From positions 62,001 to 126,000 of the forward strand of contig CABHOY010000033.1 of the NCBI GenBank assembly GCA_902168105.1: 64,000 nt of DNA. Reading direction: 5' to 3'. This document shows, in pieces, positions 15,590 through 22,955 of this stretch. The notes below the pieces were generated by a model. The model saw nothing but the letters and a program-made list of their open reading frames with translations, was not told the DNA's origin and ran no database searches. Made by a program: the position numbers and the translations under genes. How positions within the stretch are numbered: position 1 is the first letter of the stretch; the number at the start of each line of letters is the position of its first letter. This stretch comes from an uncultured Flavihumibacter sp. Its GTDB lineage: Bacteria; Bacteroidota; Bacteroidia; Chitinophagales; Chitinophagaceae.

Positions 15590-17761
15590 ATGCAAACAAA
15601 TATTTTCGGTAAAACAGCATCCCTGATAATCTCATTCCTGGTGTTTGAGATTATTCCTGTAACTGCCCGGGCAAATCCTTCTGACTTTTCCTTTCATTCC
15701 GGCAAGACACCGGTCTGGATTGCACTTCTGTTTACATTGCTGCTACTTTTCATTGCTATTATATTAAAGCAAAGAATAACAGGCGTCAGGAATATCTATA
15801 AAAAAAGAAAGCTGGAGCAGCAGGGCCATCTACTAAGAAAGTATACGCTTAGCCTTAATAGCAGGCAGATAGAGAAATTAATTCAGTACAGGCAAAAGAA
15901 TAAAAACTATGTGAACAGTAATAAAGTAACTGCCTTACTGTTCTTCATCTTTACGATTGGATTATCATTGATCTCTTACAACGATGCCAGCGCACAGGAT
16001 GCGGTAAAAACAGCGAACAATTCCCTGTTGGGAGAGGCTGGTATCTGGATCACAGTTGTCCTGTTGCTGATACCGATTACAGCCGGCGTTGTGTTGATCT
16101 TTGTAAAGGTGACCAACATATTGAATCAGCAGAAAAATAATTACCTGACAGAAGAAGCAGAAGCACTTGCTGCTCATCTGAGGTCCCTACCTGAAGAAGA
16201 AGCGGAAGCTCTTTTGAAAAAAAGGAAGGCCGCACTGGATTATCAGCTGACGCACAAGGAGCTGTCCGGAAGTCAACAAGCGGATGATGAAAAAGGTTTG
16301 TTGCAGATCCACGACGGGACAGAGCTGCCAATAGTCGCGCTGAAGAAAAAAGCCCTGCAACGCCCGAATGTAGACCCTGCATTATCCAGGCTGATACTCT
16401 GGTATCTGGGATGTGCGACCTTCTGGTTATTATTCGGTACCACAGTGGGCGAATACGTAGGTATCAAGTTTGTAGCGCCCGACGCCGATCATCTTAGCTG
16501 GCTTAGTTTCGGACGTTTACGCCCTGTACATACCAACGCCGTTTTCTGGGGCTGGGCGTCACTGGGCATGCTGGGGCTCGGCTATTATGTGGTACCACGG
16601 GTAAGTAACACAAAACTGGCCAGTATGAAGAAAGGATGGTGCGCGCTCATACTGATTAATGCAGCCGTCCTCCTCGGCTCTATATGCCTCATGGCAGGTA
16701 TCAATAACGGAGGTGGCGAATACCGCGAATACATATGGCCTGTGATGTTGCTCTTTGGTATGGGACTGTTGCTGACGCTGGAGAACTTTATAAAGACAAT
16801 CGCCACACGCACCACAAAAGAGATCTACATTTCCAACTGGTATATCGTATCCGCCATTATGTTCGCTCTGGTGATCACCATTGTAGCATACGTTCCTTAC
16901 TGGCAGAATGGCCTGGGTGAAACCATTATCCAGGGTTATTATATGCACCAGGGCGTGGGCATGTGGTTTATGCTTTTCACGCTCGGATTTGTTTATTACA
17001 TCCTCCCGCAACAACTTAACAAACCGATCTACTCCTATAGTCTGGGTATCCTGGCATTCTGGACACAGATCCTCTTTTATACCACCATCGGTACACACCA
17101 CTTCGTATTCAGTTCCATTCCCTGGTGGCTGCAAACCGTAGCTATTGTGGGCAGTGCAGGTATGGCTATACCGGTGCTCGCAGGTACGACCAACTTCCTT
17201 ATGACCTTTAAAGGGGGCTGGTATAAAGTGAAGGATAGTTATACACTGCCATTCTTTCTTGTAGGCATCATCTTCTACTTTACCGGCTCTATGCAGGGTA
17301 CTGCGGAAGCCTTCCGCAGTACAAACCTGATGTGGCACTTTACCGACTTTACTACCGCGCATTCACACCTGACCATGTACGGCATTATCTGTTTCTTCAT
17401 ATGGGCAGGCGTTTACGCCATCGTTCCGCGATTGACAGGCCGTGAAGCACCACAGATCGCCGTAGGTATGCATTTCTGGCTGGCGCTTATCGGCTTGCTT
17501 TTCTATACCGTTCCACTGATGTACGGCAGTACACTCAAGGGACTAATGTGGATGGAAGGTAAACCGTTCATAGAAAGCGTAGTACTAATGGCGCCCTATT
17601 GGTTATGGAGAGCCATAGGAGGTAGTCTCATGTGGTTGTCTCACCTCGTATTCGCCTACAATATGTACAAAATGATAGCAAACAGGGAAGTGGTGGATGT
17701 CCAGGAAACCGCTATTCAGAAACTGGAGGAAAATACTGCTGCTATTCAACCTATTGCTTAA
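15590..17761 (+). CDS. ccoN: cbb3-type cytochrome c oxidase subunit I (CcoN) with long N-terminal extension
   Basis: The 723-residue membrane protein contains a CcoN domain from about residue 265 to the end. Candidate haem ligands are H314 (RPVHTNAVFWG) and H591/H593 (TTAHSHLTMYG); CuB ligands are H453 (YYMHQGVG) and H503/H504 (GTHHFVF). The catalytic subunit reduces oxygen at low tension in the inner membrane. The first 260 residues are unusual. They hold an N-terminal signal-like helix, a helix at about 37-60, a second signal-like segment ending NDASAQ near 135, and a helix at about 150-175 followed by a charged linker. A typical CcoN is about 470-480 residues. It is followed by a ccoO-like gene 17 bases later. 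No CcoG, CcoI or CcoS maturation genes are nearby. Confidence 0.85.
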   Translation: MQTNIFGKTASLIISFLVFEIIPVTARANPSDFSFHSGKTPVWIALLFTLLLLFIAIILKQRITGVRNIYKKRKLEQQGHLLRKYTLSLNSRQIEKLIQYRQKNKNYVNSNKVTALLFFIFTIGLSLISYNDASAQDAVKTANNSLLGEAGIWITVVLLLIPITAGVVLIFVKVTNILNQQKNNYLTEEAEALAAHLRSLPEEEAEALLKKRKAALDYQLTHKELSGSQQADDEKGLLQIHDGTELPIVALKKKALQRPNVDPALSRLILWYLGCATFWLLFGTTVGEYVGIKFVAPDADHLSWLSFGRLRPVHTNAVFWGWASLGMLGLGYYVVPRVSNTKLASMKKGWCALILINAAVLLGSICLMAGINNGGGEYREYIWPVMLLFGMGLLLTLENFIKTIATRTTKEIYISNWYIVSAIMFALVITIVAYVPYWQNGLGETIIQGYYMHQGVGMWFMLFTLGFVYYILPQQLNKPIYSYSLGILAFWTQILFYTTIGTHHFVFSSIPWWLQTVAIVGSAGMAIPVLAGTTNFLMTFKGGWYKVKDSYTLPFFLVGIIFYFTGSMQGTAEAFRSTNLMWHFTDFTTAHSHLTMYGIICFFIWAGVYAIVPRLTGREAPQIAVGMHFWLALIGLLFYTVPLMYGSTLKGLMWMEGKPFIESVVLMAPYWLWRAIGGSLMWLSHLVFAYNMYKMIANREVVDVQETAIQKLEENTAAIQPIA

Positions 17762-17778
17762 CTATATATCACACTGAA

Positions 17779-18783
17779 ATGGAATTATTCGATAATCATA
17801 GGAAATTATTTGGAACGGCCGCCCTCTTCTTTATTGTGTTAACGACACTGGTAGCGATCATGCCTGCTATTAATAACCAGGAAAAGAATGCGTCGCTGCC
17901 TGATGCAGTACCGTTGAGTGAGGATGCTATCAAAGGCAAGGCGTTATTTGTGTCTAATGGCTGCGTAGGCTGCCATACACAACAGGTCAGAAACGTTGAT
18001 ATGGACAAGGTATGGGGCGCGCGGCCGAGTCTTGCTGCCGATTATGCAGATATACACCGTACCGATTTCTGGCGGAATACAGCCACCTTAATGGGCACGG
18101 AACGTACAGGTCCCGACCTCACCGATATAGGTACCCGGCAGCCCGGTAAAGAATGGCATCTTGTGCATCTGTTTAATCCTCGCACCGTTGTCAAAGAATC
18201 TATCATGCCTGCCTATCCCTGGCTGTTTACTATCAAAAAGGAACCGTCTAAGTCAGACATTATAGTAAATGTCCCCGCCGAATATTTAGACGGACAGGAA
18301 GGTAAGGTAGTCGCTACAAAAGATGCCATGTACCTGGTAGCCTACCTGCAATCACTGAAGCAGGTCAAACTGCCGGATGGCGAAACATCACCCGGGTTCC
18401 TGTATAAAAGAGAAGAAAAGAAGACCGGCGATAATGGACCAGGTGCTATGCCCGACGGACAGGCATTATTTGCAGCTAACTGTCAAAGCTGCCACCAGGC
18501 AAATGGCGAAGGACTGCAGGGCGCATTTCCGCCCCTCAAAGGAAGTGCTGTTGTAATGGGCGATAACCTGGAAATGTATGTGGACATTATCATGAACGGC
18601 TATGATGCAAGAGCGGAATTTGGAACAATGCCTGCAGTAGGAACAAATGCCGGTTTTACCGAACTGGATGTAGCAGCATTGATCAACTACGAAAGAAGTA
18701 GCTGGGGGAATGAAGGTAAAAAGGTATCACCCGATGAAGTAAAGAAGATAATGGATTTCCTAAAACTTAAAGTAACCAAATAA
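17779..18783 (+). CDS. ccoO: CcoO-like dihaem cytochrome c (CcoO fused to a CcoP-like cytochrome c domain)
   Basis: The ATG at 17779 gives a 334-residue protein; the earlier in-frame codons overlap ccoN and are excluded. A membrane anchor (residues about 14-33) precedes the first haem site C62-x2-C65-H66. The CcoO signature follows (ERTGPDLTDIG, then HLFNPRTVVKESIMPAYPWL). After residue 220 there is a second cytochrome c domain with C235-x2-C238-H239 and a methionine in GTMPAVG. Standard CcoO has one haem and a separate CcoP carries two; here one polypeptide supplies two haems to the oxidase. Its stop codon overlaps the next ATG by one base. Confidence 0.85.
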   Translation: MELFDNHRKLFGTAALFFIVLTTLVAIMPAINNQEKNASLPDAVPLSEDAIKGKALFVSNGCVGCHTQQVRNVDMDKVWGARPSLAADYADIHRTDFWRNTATLMGTERTGPDLTDIGTRQPGKEWHLVHLFNPRTVVKESIMPAYPWLFTIKKEPSKSDIIVNVPAEYLDGQEGKVVATKDAMYLVAYLQSLKQVKLPDGETSPGFLYKREEKKTGDNGPGAMPDGQALFAANCQSCHQANGEGLQGAFPPLKGSAVVMGDNLEMYVDIIMNGYDARAEFGTMPAVGTNAGFTELDVAALINYERSSWGNEGKKVSPDEVKKIMDFLKLKVTK

Positions 18784-19043
18784 TGAAAAGAATTTATTTG
18801 GCGGCAGCCTTGATATTCACAGGTATATATGCTATGGCCTGCCCGGTATGCGAAAGGCAGCAGCCTAAAATACTCCGGGGTATTACTCATGGCGCAGGCC
18901 CTGATAGCAGTTGGGATTATATTATTGTTTGGGCGATGGTGATCGTTGTGTTGTTGAGCCTTGGCTTCTCCATCAGATGGCTGGTACGTCCGGGAGAGCA
19001 GTCAGACAAGCATATCAAAACACTTATTCTAAACAACCATTAA
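18783..19043 (+). CDS. Small membrane protein of the cbb3 cluster with a CPVC motif
   Basis: The 86-residue product has a signal-like N-terminal helix ending at C20-P-V-C23, then a periplasmic stretch and a membrane helix at about 46-68. It begins on the last base of the ccoO stop codon, so translational coupling is likely. The C-x2-C pair might carry out thiol chemistry or hold a metal or haem during oxidase assembly; C20 could alternatively be a lipid-attachment site. In position it replaces CcoQ/CcoH-like small subunits, but I see no sequence match to them. Confidence 0.7.
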   Translation: MKRIYLAAALIFTGIYAMACPVCERQQPKILRGITHGAGPDSSWDYIIVWAMVIVVLLSLGFSIRWLVRPGEQSDKHIKTLILNNH

Positions 19044-19044
19044 G

Positions 19045-19452
19045 ATGAGCGATAAAAGCACCGTATTCATTTTCATTGACGATGACATTAAACCGATCGC
19101 AGAACTGGCTACCCCGGTGAGCTTTGAGTTAGATACACGTAAGCTGACCGACGGCGACCATTTGCTGAAAATAGTAAGTAAAGATCCAACAGGAAAAGAA
19201 GGCATCCGCAAAATTCCATTCGTGGTGCGTAACGGTCCCGCAATAACCATTGAAGGTATTAAAGAGAACGCGGTGGTAGACGGTGTATTGCCATTAATGA
19301 TCAATGCCTACGGAAAGGGCGACCAAAAGTCTTTCCTTATAGAAGGCAGTGAAACACCACAAAGTATTCCTTATTGGGTATGGATTGCCATCATCGGTTT
19401 CGTAGGCTGGGCATTATTTTACCTGGTCAGGTACATCTCAATCGCACAATAA
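19045..19452 (+). CDS. C-terminally anchored protein of the cbb3 cluster
   Basis: The 135-residue protein begins one base after the previous stop. The first 105 residues look like a beta-rich domain (FELDTRKLTDGDHLLKIVSKD, then IPFVVRNGPAITI), similar to immunoglobulin-like extracellular folds. A single membrane helix lies at about 112-131 (YWVWIAIIGFVGWALFYLV). There is no N-terminal signal, so topology is uncertain. It is likely an accessory subunit or assembly factor of the oxidase. No family recognised. Confidence 0.7.
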   Translation: MSDKSTVFIFIDDDIKPIAELATPVSFELDTRKLTDGDHLLKIVSKDPTGKEGIRKIPFVVRNGPAITIEGIKENAVVDGVLPLMINAYGKGDQKSFLIEGSETPQSIPYWVWIAIIGFVGWALFYLVRYISIAQ

Positions 19453-19491
19453 AGCACATAGATTTATGGACAACGAACAACAGAAGAAAAT

Positions 19492-19857
19492 ATGAAAACA
19501 GCAAGTTTGTTAAATGACGTCGTTTATCACCCTGAGAAGGTACAGATAACATTGATGATGGAAACTGAGCGTTCCAAAGAAATACGCATTTGCCTGAAAG
19601 AAGGTCAGGAAATGAAAGACCATCATGCACCTTTCCCCATCGTTGTAGAGGTATTTGAGGGTGAGATTATTTTTGGCGTAGAAGGAACGCCCCTGACACT
19701 GGAAAAAGGAATGCTTATAAGTTTAGCGGCCAACATAGTACACAATCTCAAGGCAGTGAAGGACAGTATCGTACGACTCACTATTTCAAAAGCGGATCAG
19801 TTACAGCGGGTAGCATCTCTCGGCACAACAGCCGCAACCGGTAGCCAGGTTGATTGA
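19492..19857 (+). CDS. Small cupin-domain protein
   Basis: This is a 121-residue single cupin barrel without a signal peptide. Motif residues are seen at DHHAPFPIVVEVFEGEIIFGV and at the second motif LISLAANIVHNLKAV. Compared with standard metal cupins the first motif keeps two histidines and a glutamate, and the second keeps one histidine. It lies between oxidase and hemerythrin genes, so a sensor or protective role in oxygen, nitric oxide or redox stress is a reasonable inference but unproven. It belongs to the same transcription unit by spacing (39 bases). Confidence 0.75.
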   Translation: MKTASLLNDVVYHPEKVQITLMMETERSKEIRICLKEGQEMKDHHAPFPIVVEVFEGEIIFGVEGTPLTLEKGMLISLAANIVHNLKAVKDSIVRLTISKADQLQRVASLGTTAATGSQVD

Positions 19858-19897
19858 AACTAATCTACTCATTAACGAGTGATAAACGAAAGATCAT

Positions 19898-20356
19898 ATG
19901 AAACGCAACGAAAACATAGTACCTCTTTCGAGAGACCATCATAACGGCTTATTGTTCAGTTGGAAAATAAGACAGGGAATTAAGAAGAATATTGAAAAGG
20001 AAAGGCTTAGAAAATATGTGCGCTATTTCTGGGAAGACCATCTGCAAAAGCACTTTGAGGAGGAGGAAACCATTTTATTTAATAAGATCCTGCATGAGCT
20101 TTGTAAAAAAGCTTATGCTGAGCACACACAAATAAAGGGCCTTATTGAAGAAATAACAAAAGGAGACGTCCCCTTCGAAAAGTATGCATTGCTTGCCGAT
20201 ATCCTTGAGCAGCATATCCGCTTTGAAGAACGGACCTTATTCCCATTCCTGGAAAAGGCATTGGACCCGCAACAACTCTCAGCGGCTGGTGAAATGCTCG
20301 GCCCATTGCACGAAACCGTCAATGAAGATACCTATCCCGACGAATTCTGGTTATAA
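19898..20356 (+). CDS. Hemerythrin-domain protein
   Basis: The 152-residue four-helix protein carries the di-iron ligand pattern of hemerythrins: H14 (SRDHHNGL), H48 and H52 with E56 (EDHLQKHFEEEE), H76, and H106 with E110 (EQHIRFEERTLFPFLE). Bacterial members bind oxygen or nitric oxide, or repair iron-sulfur centres. Its position behind an oxygen reductase and ahead of a ferredoxin supports a role in oxygen or NO handling under microaerobic growth. Cytosolic. Confidence 0.85.
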   Translation: MKRNENIVPLSRDHHNGLLFSWKIRQGIKKNIEKERLRKYVRYFWEDHLQKHFEEEETILFNKILHELCKKAYAEHTQIKGLIEEITKGDVPFEKYALLADILEQHIRFEERTLFPFLEKALDPQQLSAAGEMLGPLHETVNEDTYPDEFWL

Positions 20357-20413
20357 CACACCATGCATACAACGGAAACAACAACAACACAGAGCTCTTA
20401 ACAAAACACAATA

Positions 20414-20482
20414 GAACTCCGTTAGGAGTTCCTGTTTGTGGCGCGGGGGGGCAAACCCGGTTTCCGGTGAGCAAACCCCGCG
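20414..20482 (+). repeat. Two successive hairpins between hemerythrin and ferredoxin genes
   Basis: GAACTCC - GTTA - GGAGTTC (20414-20431) is a perfect 7-bp hairpin. Directly after it, CGCGGGG (20442-20448) pairs with CCCCGCG (20476-20482) around an inner CCGG-TTT-CCGG stem. GCAAACCC occurs twice in the same orientation (20451 and 20471). There is no T-run, so this is not a standard terminator. It may attenuate or process the transcript before the ferredoxin gene. Confidence 0.55.
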
Positions 20483-20527
20483 TTACAACATGTGCAATTA
20501 ATACATGAATAAAGATCAAAATACCCG

Positions 20528-20854
20528 ATGCGGCCAATCTCCCAACCAATTAATATTAAAGTACTGCTTGGCGACGAAGAGCATGATCTGGTTACCTACA
20601 AAGGCGAATACCGGTCATTGATGATGCTCTTATTTGACAAACTATATCTGGAGGACTTCGGAGAATGTAAAGGCGTCGGCAGGTGCGGTACATGCCTCAT
20701 TGAAATTATCGACGGCAACTCGTCCCTGGAAAGCTACGACCGGAACGAAGAAACAACTATTATGAGAACAGGACAAGATGCTACAAATTGCCGTTTGTCT
20801 TGTCAGATACCCATAGATGATAACCTGAATGGTATTAAGATAAGAGTAAAATGA
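20528..20854 (+). CDS. 2Fe-2S ferredoxin (plant/adrenodoxin-type fold)
   Basis: The 108-residue protein has the cluster motif C47-x5-C53-x2-C56 (GECKGVGRCGTCLIEI) and the fourth ligand C88, with C92 close by (ATNCRLSCQIPI). It would carry single electrons in the cytosol. It follows the hemerythrin on the same strand after a structured spacer of 171 bases and probably supports that protein or another partner of the respiration cluster. It converges on a dehydrogenase gene. Confidence 0.85.
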   Translation: MRPISQPINIKVLLGDEEHDLVTYKGEYRSLMMLLFDKLYLEDFGECKGVGRCGTCLIEIIDGNSSLESYDRNEETTIMRTGQDATNCRLSCQIPIDDNLNGIKIRVK

Positions 20855-20942
20855 TAGTATAAAGTAAGATGAAGGTGTATGACCCCACAATGAATCTCAC
20901 ATCATTTCCACCTCACTTCCTGTAGTGATTCGTACATGTCTT

Positions 20943-21788
20943 CTACAATGATTGATAGTCAGCAGAAATACTTGTTGACTTCCATGTTTCAATTTCTTCC
21001 GCCATGCTATGAAGTTTCGCTGATGCACGTACATAAGCATCTTGTCCGAGATAGAGGCGAAGTGGAGGTTGTTCAAGTGTAGCAAGGTCCATGAGTATTT
21101 CGGCAGCTTTCTCCGGATCACCGGGTTGTTTACCATCGGCGGCGAGGTAGCGTACTTGTGTATCTTTTACAGCATTGTACCCTTCGATATGGCTATCGGT
21201 ATAGGCAAGGGAATCTTTTGTGAGAAACCCTGTACGGAAACCGGAGGGTTCTACGACAGTTACCTTGATACCGAATTCATTAACATCAAGGGCTAGCACT
21301 TCTGAAAAGGCGGCAATAGCAGCTTTAGTAGCAGAGTAGACAGCCCAACCGGGAGCACCGGCAAATCCTGCTACGGAGCCAATATTGATGATATATCCTG
21401 ACTGCTGTGAACGCATAATAGGCAGAACCCCTTTAGCAACATTGATCGGGGCTAATATATTGACATCGAAGATGCGTCTGACATCTTCTTCCATAATCTC
21501 TTCTACGGTACCAGCCATGCCATAGCCGGCATTATTGACAACAACATCAATACGTCCGAAAGCGGCCACTGTTTGGCGCAGTGATTCGTTAACGCAGTCA
21601 ATATTATTCAGATCAACGGCCAGTGGGAGGAAGCTATCGGTATCAAAAACATTCACCGCATTTTTCAGTTTCTGTGCATTGCGCGAAGTGGCGGCGACGC
21701 GGTGTCCTTTTTCAAGTAGCTTTTTTACGAGGATGAGGCCCAATCCCTGTGAAGCCCCGGTAACGTACCAAACTTTTGAATTGCTCAT
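20943..21788 (-). CDS. SDR family oxidoreductase
   Basis: The 281-residue classical SDR has the cofactor motif TGASQGLG (residues 10-17), NNAG at 85-88, catalytic S138, Y151 and K155 (YSATK), and a long C-terminal substrate region. R36 after the second strand suggests NADPH preference. Proteins of this size and pattern are common soil-bacterial oxidoreductases of unknown substrate. It is divergent from a Crp/Fnr-type regulator gene, with a Crp-like palindrome in the 158-base gap, so this gene is a likely target of that regulator. Confidence 0.88.
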   Translation of the reverse strand: MSNSKVWYVTGASQGLGLILVKKLLEKGHRVAATSRNAQKLKNAVNVFDTDSFLPLAVDLNNIDCVNESLRQTVAAFGRIDVVVNNAGYGMAGTVEEIMEEDVRRIFDVNILAPINVAKGVLPIMRSQQSGYIINIGSVAGFAGAPGWAVYSATKAAIAAFSEVLALDVNEFGIKVTVVEPSGFRTGFLTKDSLAYTDSHIEGYNAVKDTQVRYLAADGKQPGDPEKAAEILMDLATLEQPPLRLYLGQDAYVRASAKLHSMAEEIETWKSTSISADYQSL

Positions 21789-21837
21789 AAGTTTTGATTT
21801 TATAATACAAAGGTGAACACTTCTGAGCTATCAATTA

Positions 21838-21853
21838 CGTGACGTACCTCACA
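21838..21853. promoter_or_regulatory. Crp-type binding site
   Basis: CGTGA - 6 nt - TCACA matches nine of ten positions of the TGTGA-N6-TCACA consensus. The site lies in the divergent region between the SDR gene and the Crp/Fnr-type gene. Its centre is about 44 bases from the likely SDR start site (after a CACCTTTG box, complement of 21808-21815), an activating position, and about 52 bases from the likely regulator start site. Confidence 0.55.
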
Positions 21854-21883
21854 AAAGGAGCTTTTTGGATGATAATTCCATGG

Positions 21884-21891
21884 TATATTTG
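21884..21891 (+). promoter_or_regulatory. -7 element of the Crp/Fnr-type gene
   Basis: TATATTTG is a full match to TAnnTTTG, 55 bases before the start codon. A TTTG lies at 21864-21867, but the 16-nt spacing is short of the usual 19-21, consistent with dependence on an activator. Confidence 0.4.
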
Positions 21892-21946
21892 CGGCTGGTG
21901 CGGACAAGAAGCCGTTGGGATAAAGGTAAAAGTTTTATTATAGATT

Positions 21947-22531
21947 ATGAAGAGCCGGATTGTCATGTACTTACAACGATTTGTAACTATTCCACCGGAA
22001 GATGAGCAGATCATCACTGACGCTTTTTCTGTCAGCGTTTACAAAGCCAATAGCTTTCTCTCCCGGGCCGGAGAAAAAGCAGATACGCTCTATTTCATCA
22101 ACAAGGGTATGATAAAGATAACGATCCCTCAGCGTGAAGAAAAGGTGGCGACATATTACTTCATGACGGAAAACCAGTTCGTAGGCCTTTTATACAGCTA
22201 TTATGCTAATATCCCTGCAGAGCAGAGTTTGCAGGCGGTTGATGACGCAGAGGTCTTCACAATATCAATGCCGGATCTCCTTAAACTTAATGAGCGTCTT
22301 AGTTACCTAAAAGAAACAATCGACCGCATCGCACAGTTGTCGATGGCAGAAATGATCAACACCAAAAACGCCTATCTGGGCCTGACAGCAACACAAAAAT
22401 ATCTGAAGCTACTCCACCTCCAGCCAGAAGTGACCCGCACAGTCCCCCTGATGGACATTGCCTCGTACCTCGATATCACCCCACAATCGCTGAGTAGGAT
22501 CCGTAAGCAGATGTTCACACCTCCCAAATAG
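21947..22531 (+). CDS. Crp/Fnr-family transcriptional regulator
   Basis: The 194-residue protein has an N-terminal cyclic-nucleotide-binding-like barrel (residues about 15-120) and a C-terminal helix-turn-helix (LMDIASYLDITPQSLSRIRK). The barrel lacks the full R-S-A-T/S phosphate cassette of true CRP, and there are no FNR-type cysteines at the N-terminus. The ligand is therefore unknown, as for most Bacteroidetes paralogues. An alternative ATG six codons downstream is possible. It probably regulates the divergent SDR gene, and itself, through the palindrome at 21838. Confidence 0.85.
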   Translation: MKSRIVMYLQRFVTIPPEDEQIITDAFSVSVYKANSFLSRAGEKADTLYFINKGMIKITIPQREEKVATYYFMTENQFVGLLYSYYANIPAEQSLQAVDDAEVFTISMPDLLKLNERLSYLKETIDRIAQLSMAEMINTKNAYLGLTATQKYLKLLHLQPEVTRTVPLMDIASYLDITPQSLSRIRKQMFTPPK

Positions 22532-22534
22532 CTC

Positions 22535-22573
22535 AAATGTAACGGTCTAATGTAACAGTCAAATATAATAGTC
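22535..22573 (+). repeat. 13-nt tandem repeat, three units
   Basis: Units AAATGTAACGGTC, TAATGTAACAGTC and AAATATAATAGTC follow each other without gaps immediately after the Crp/Fnr-type stop codon. Confidence 0.7.
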
Positions 22574-22711
22574 AAAATAGATATGGCGGCACAATAAAAT
22601 GCCAATAAAACCTATGGCTAATCTGCAAGGCATAGGATGCTAGGCAACAAAACATAAAGCAATAAAGCATAAACAATAAAGCAACAAGGCATAAAGCAAC
22701 AAAACGGTAAC

Positions 22712-22931
22712 TCCTGCAATTATTTTGGAGACCGGACGCAGTGAGCATTCGGGTGGAAATCACTGGCCTTAGTTCTTTGAAGTGAGTTGATGCGCCGTAC
22801 CAGGGGTTAAATAAATAACGAAAGCCTAACCGCCCCGCAAAGCTAAATAGCACGAAACTTCAAAGAAGTACAGCCAGTGATTCCATCCGAAGTGCGAGCT
22901 AGAAGGTCAGCGCCAGAATCACTGTAAACCC
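22712..22931 (+). repeat. Dispersed palindromic element, copy 1
   Basis: The element begins TCCTGCAATTATTTTGGAGA and ends near CAGAATCACTGTAA. Its arms at 22746-22783 and 22857-22894 are 38-nt imperfect inverted repeats. The shared core reads AATCACTGGC, then CTTTGAAGT in the reverse sense. The loop is about 73 nt and includes CAGGGGTTAAATA. Copies 2 and 3 lie at 59767-59994 (opposite orientation) and 60637-60860. It is non-coding and sits between convergent genes. Confidence 0.8.
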
Positions 22932-22955
22932 AAAAACAGCCGCATAACAGCCACA

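Larger units (their letters stand above)
22532..22955. other. Repeat-rich intergenic region between convergent genes
   Basis: No gene. It contains three 13-nt tandem units (22535-22573), an AT-rich stretch with recurring AAAGCAA and GCATAAA words (about 22635-22705), and one copy of the dispersed palindromic element (22712-22931). Confidence 0.7.

Noticed and set aside
16559..17362. A 267-codon minus-strand frame inside ccoN
   Set aside because: It is antisense to a gene with conserved haem and copper ligands, is rich in His, Cys and Gln in a way typical of reverse frames, and has no start context or family.
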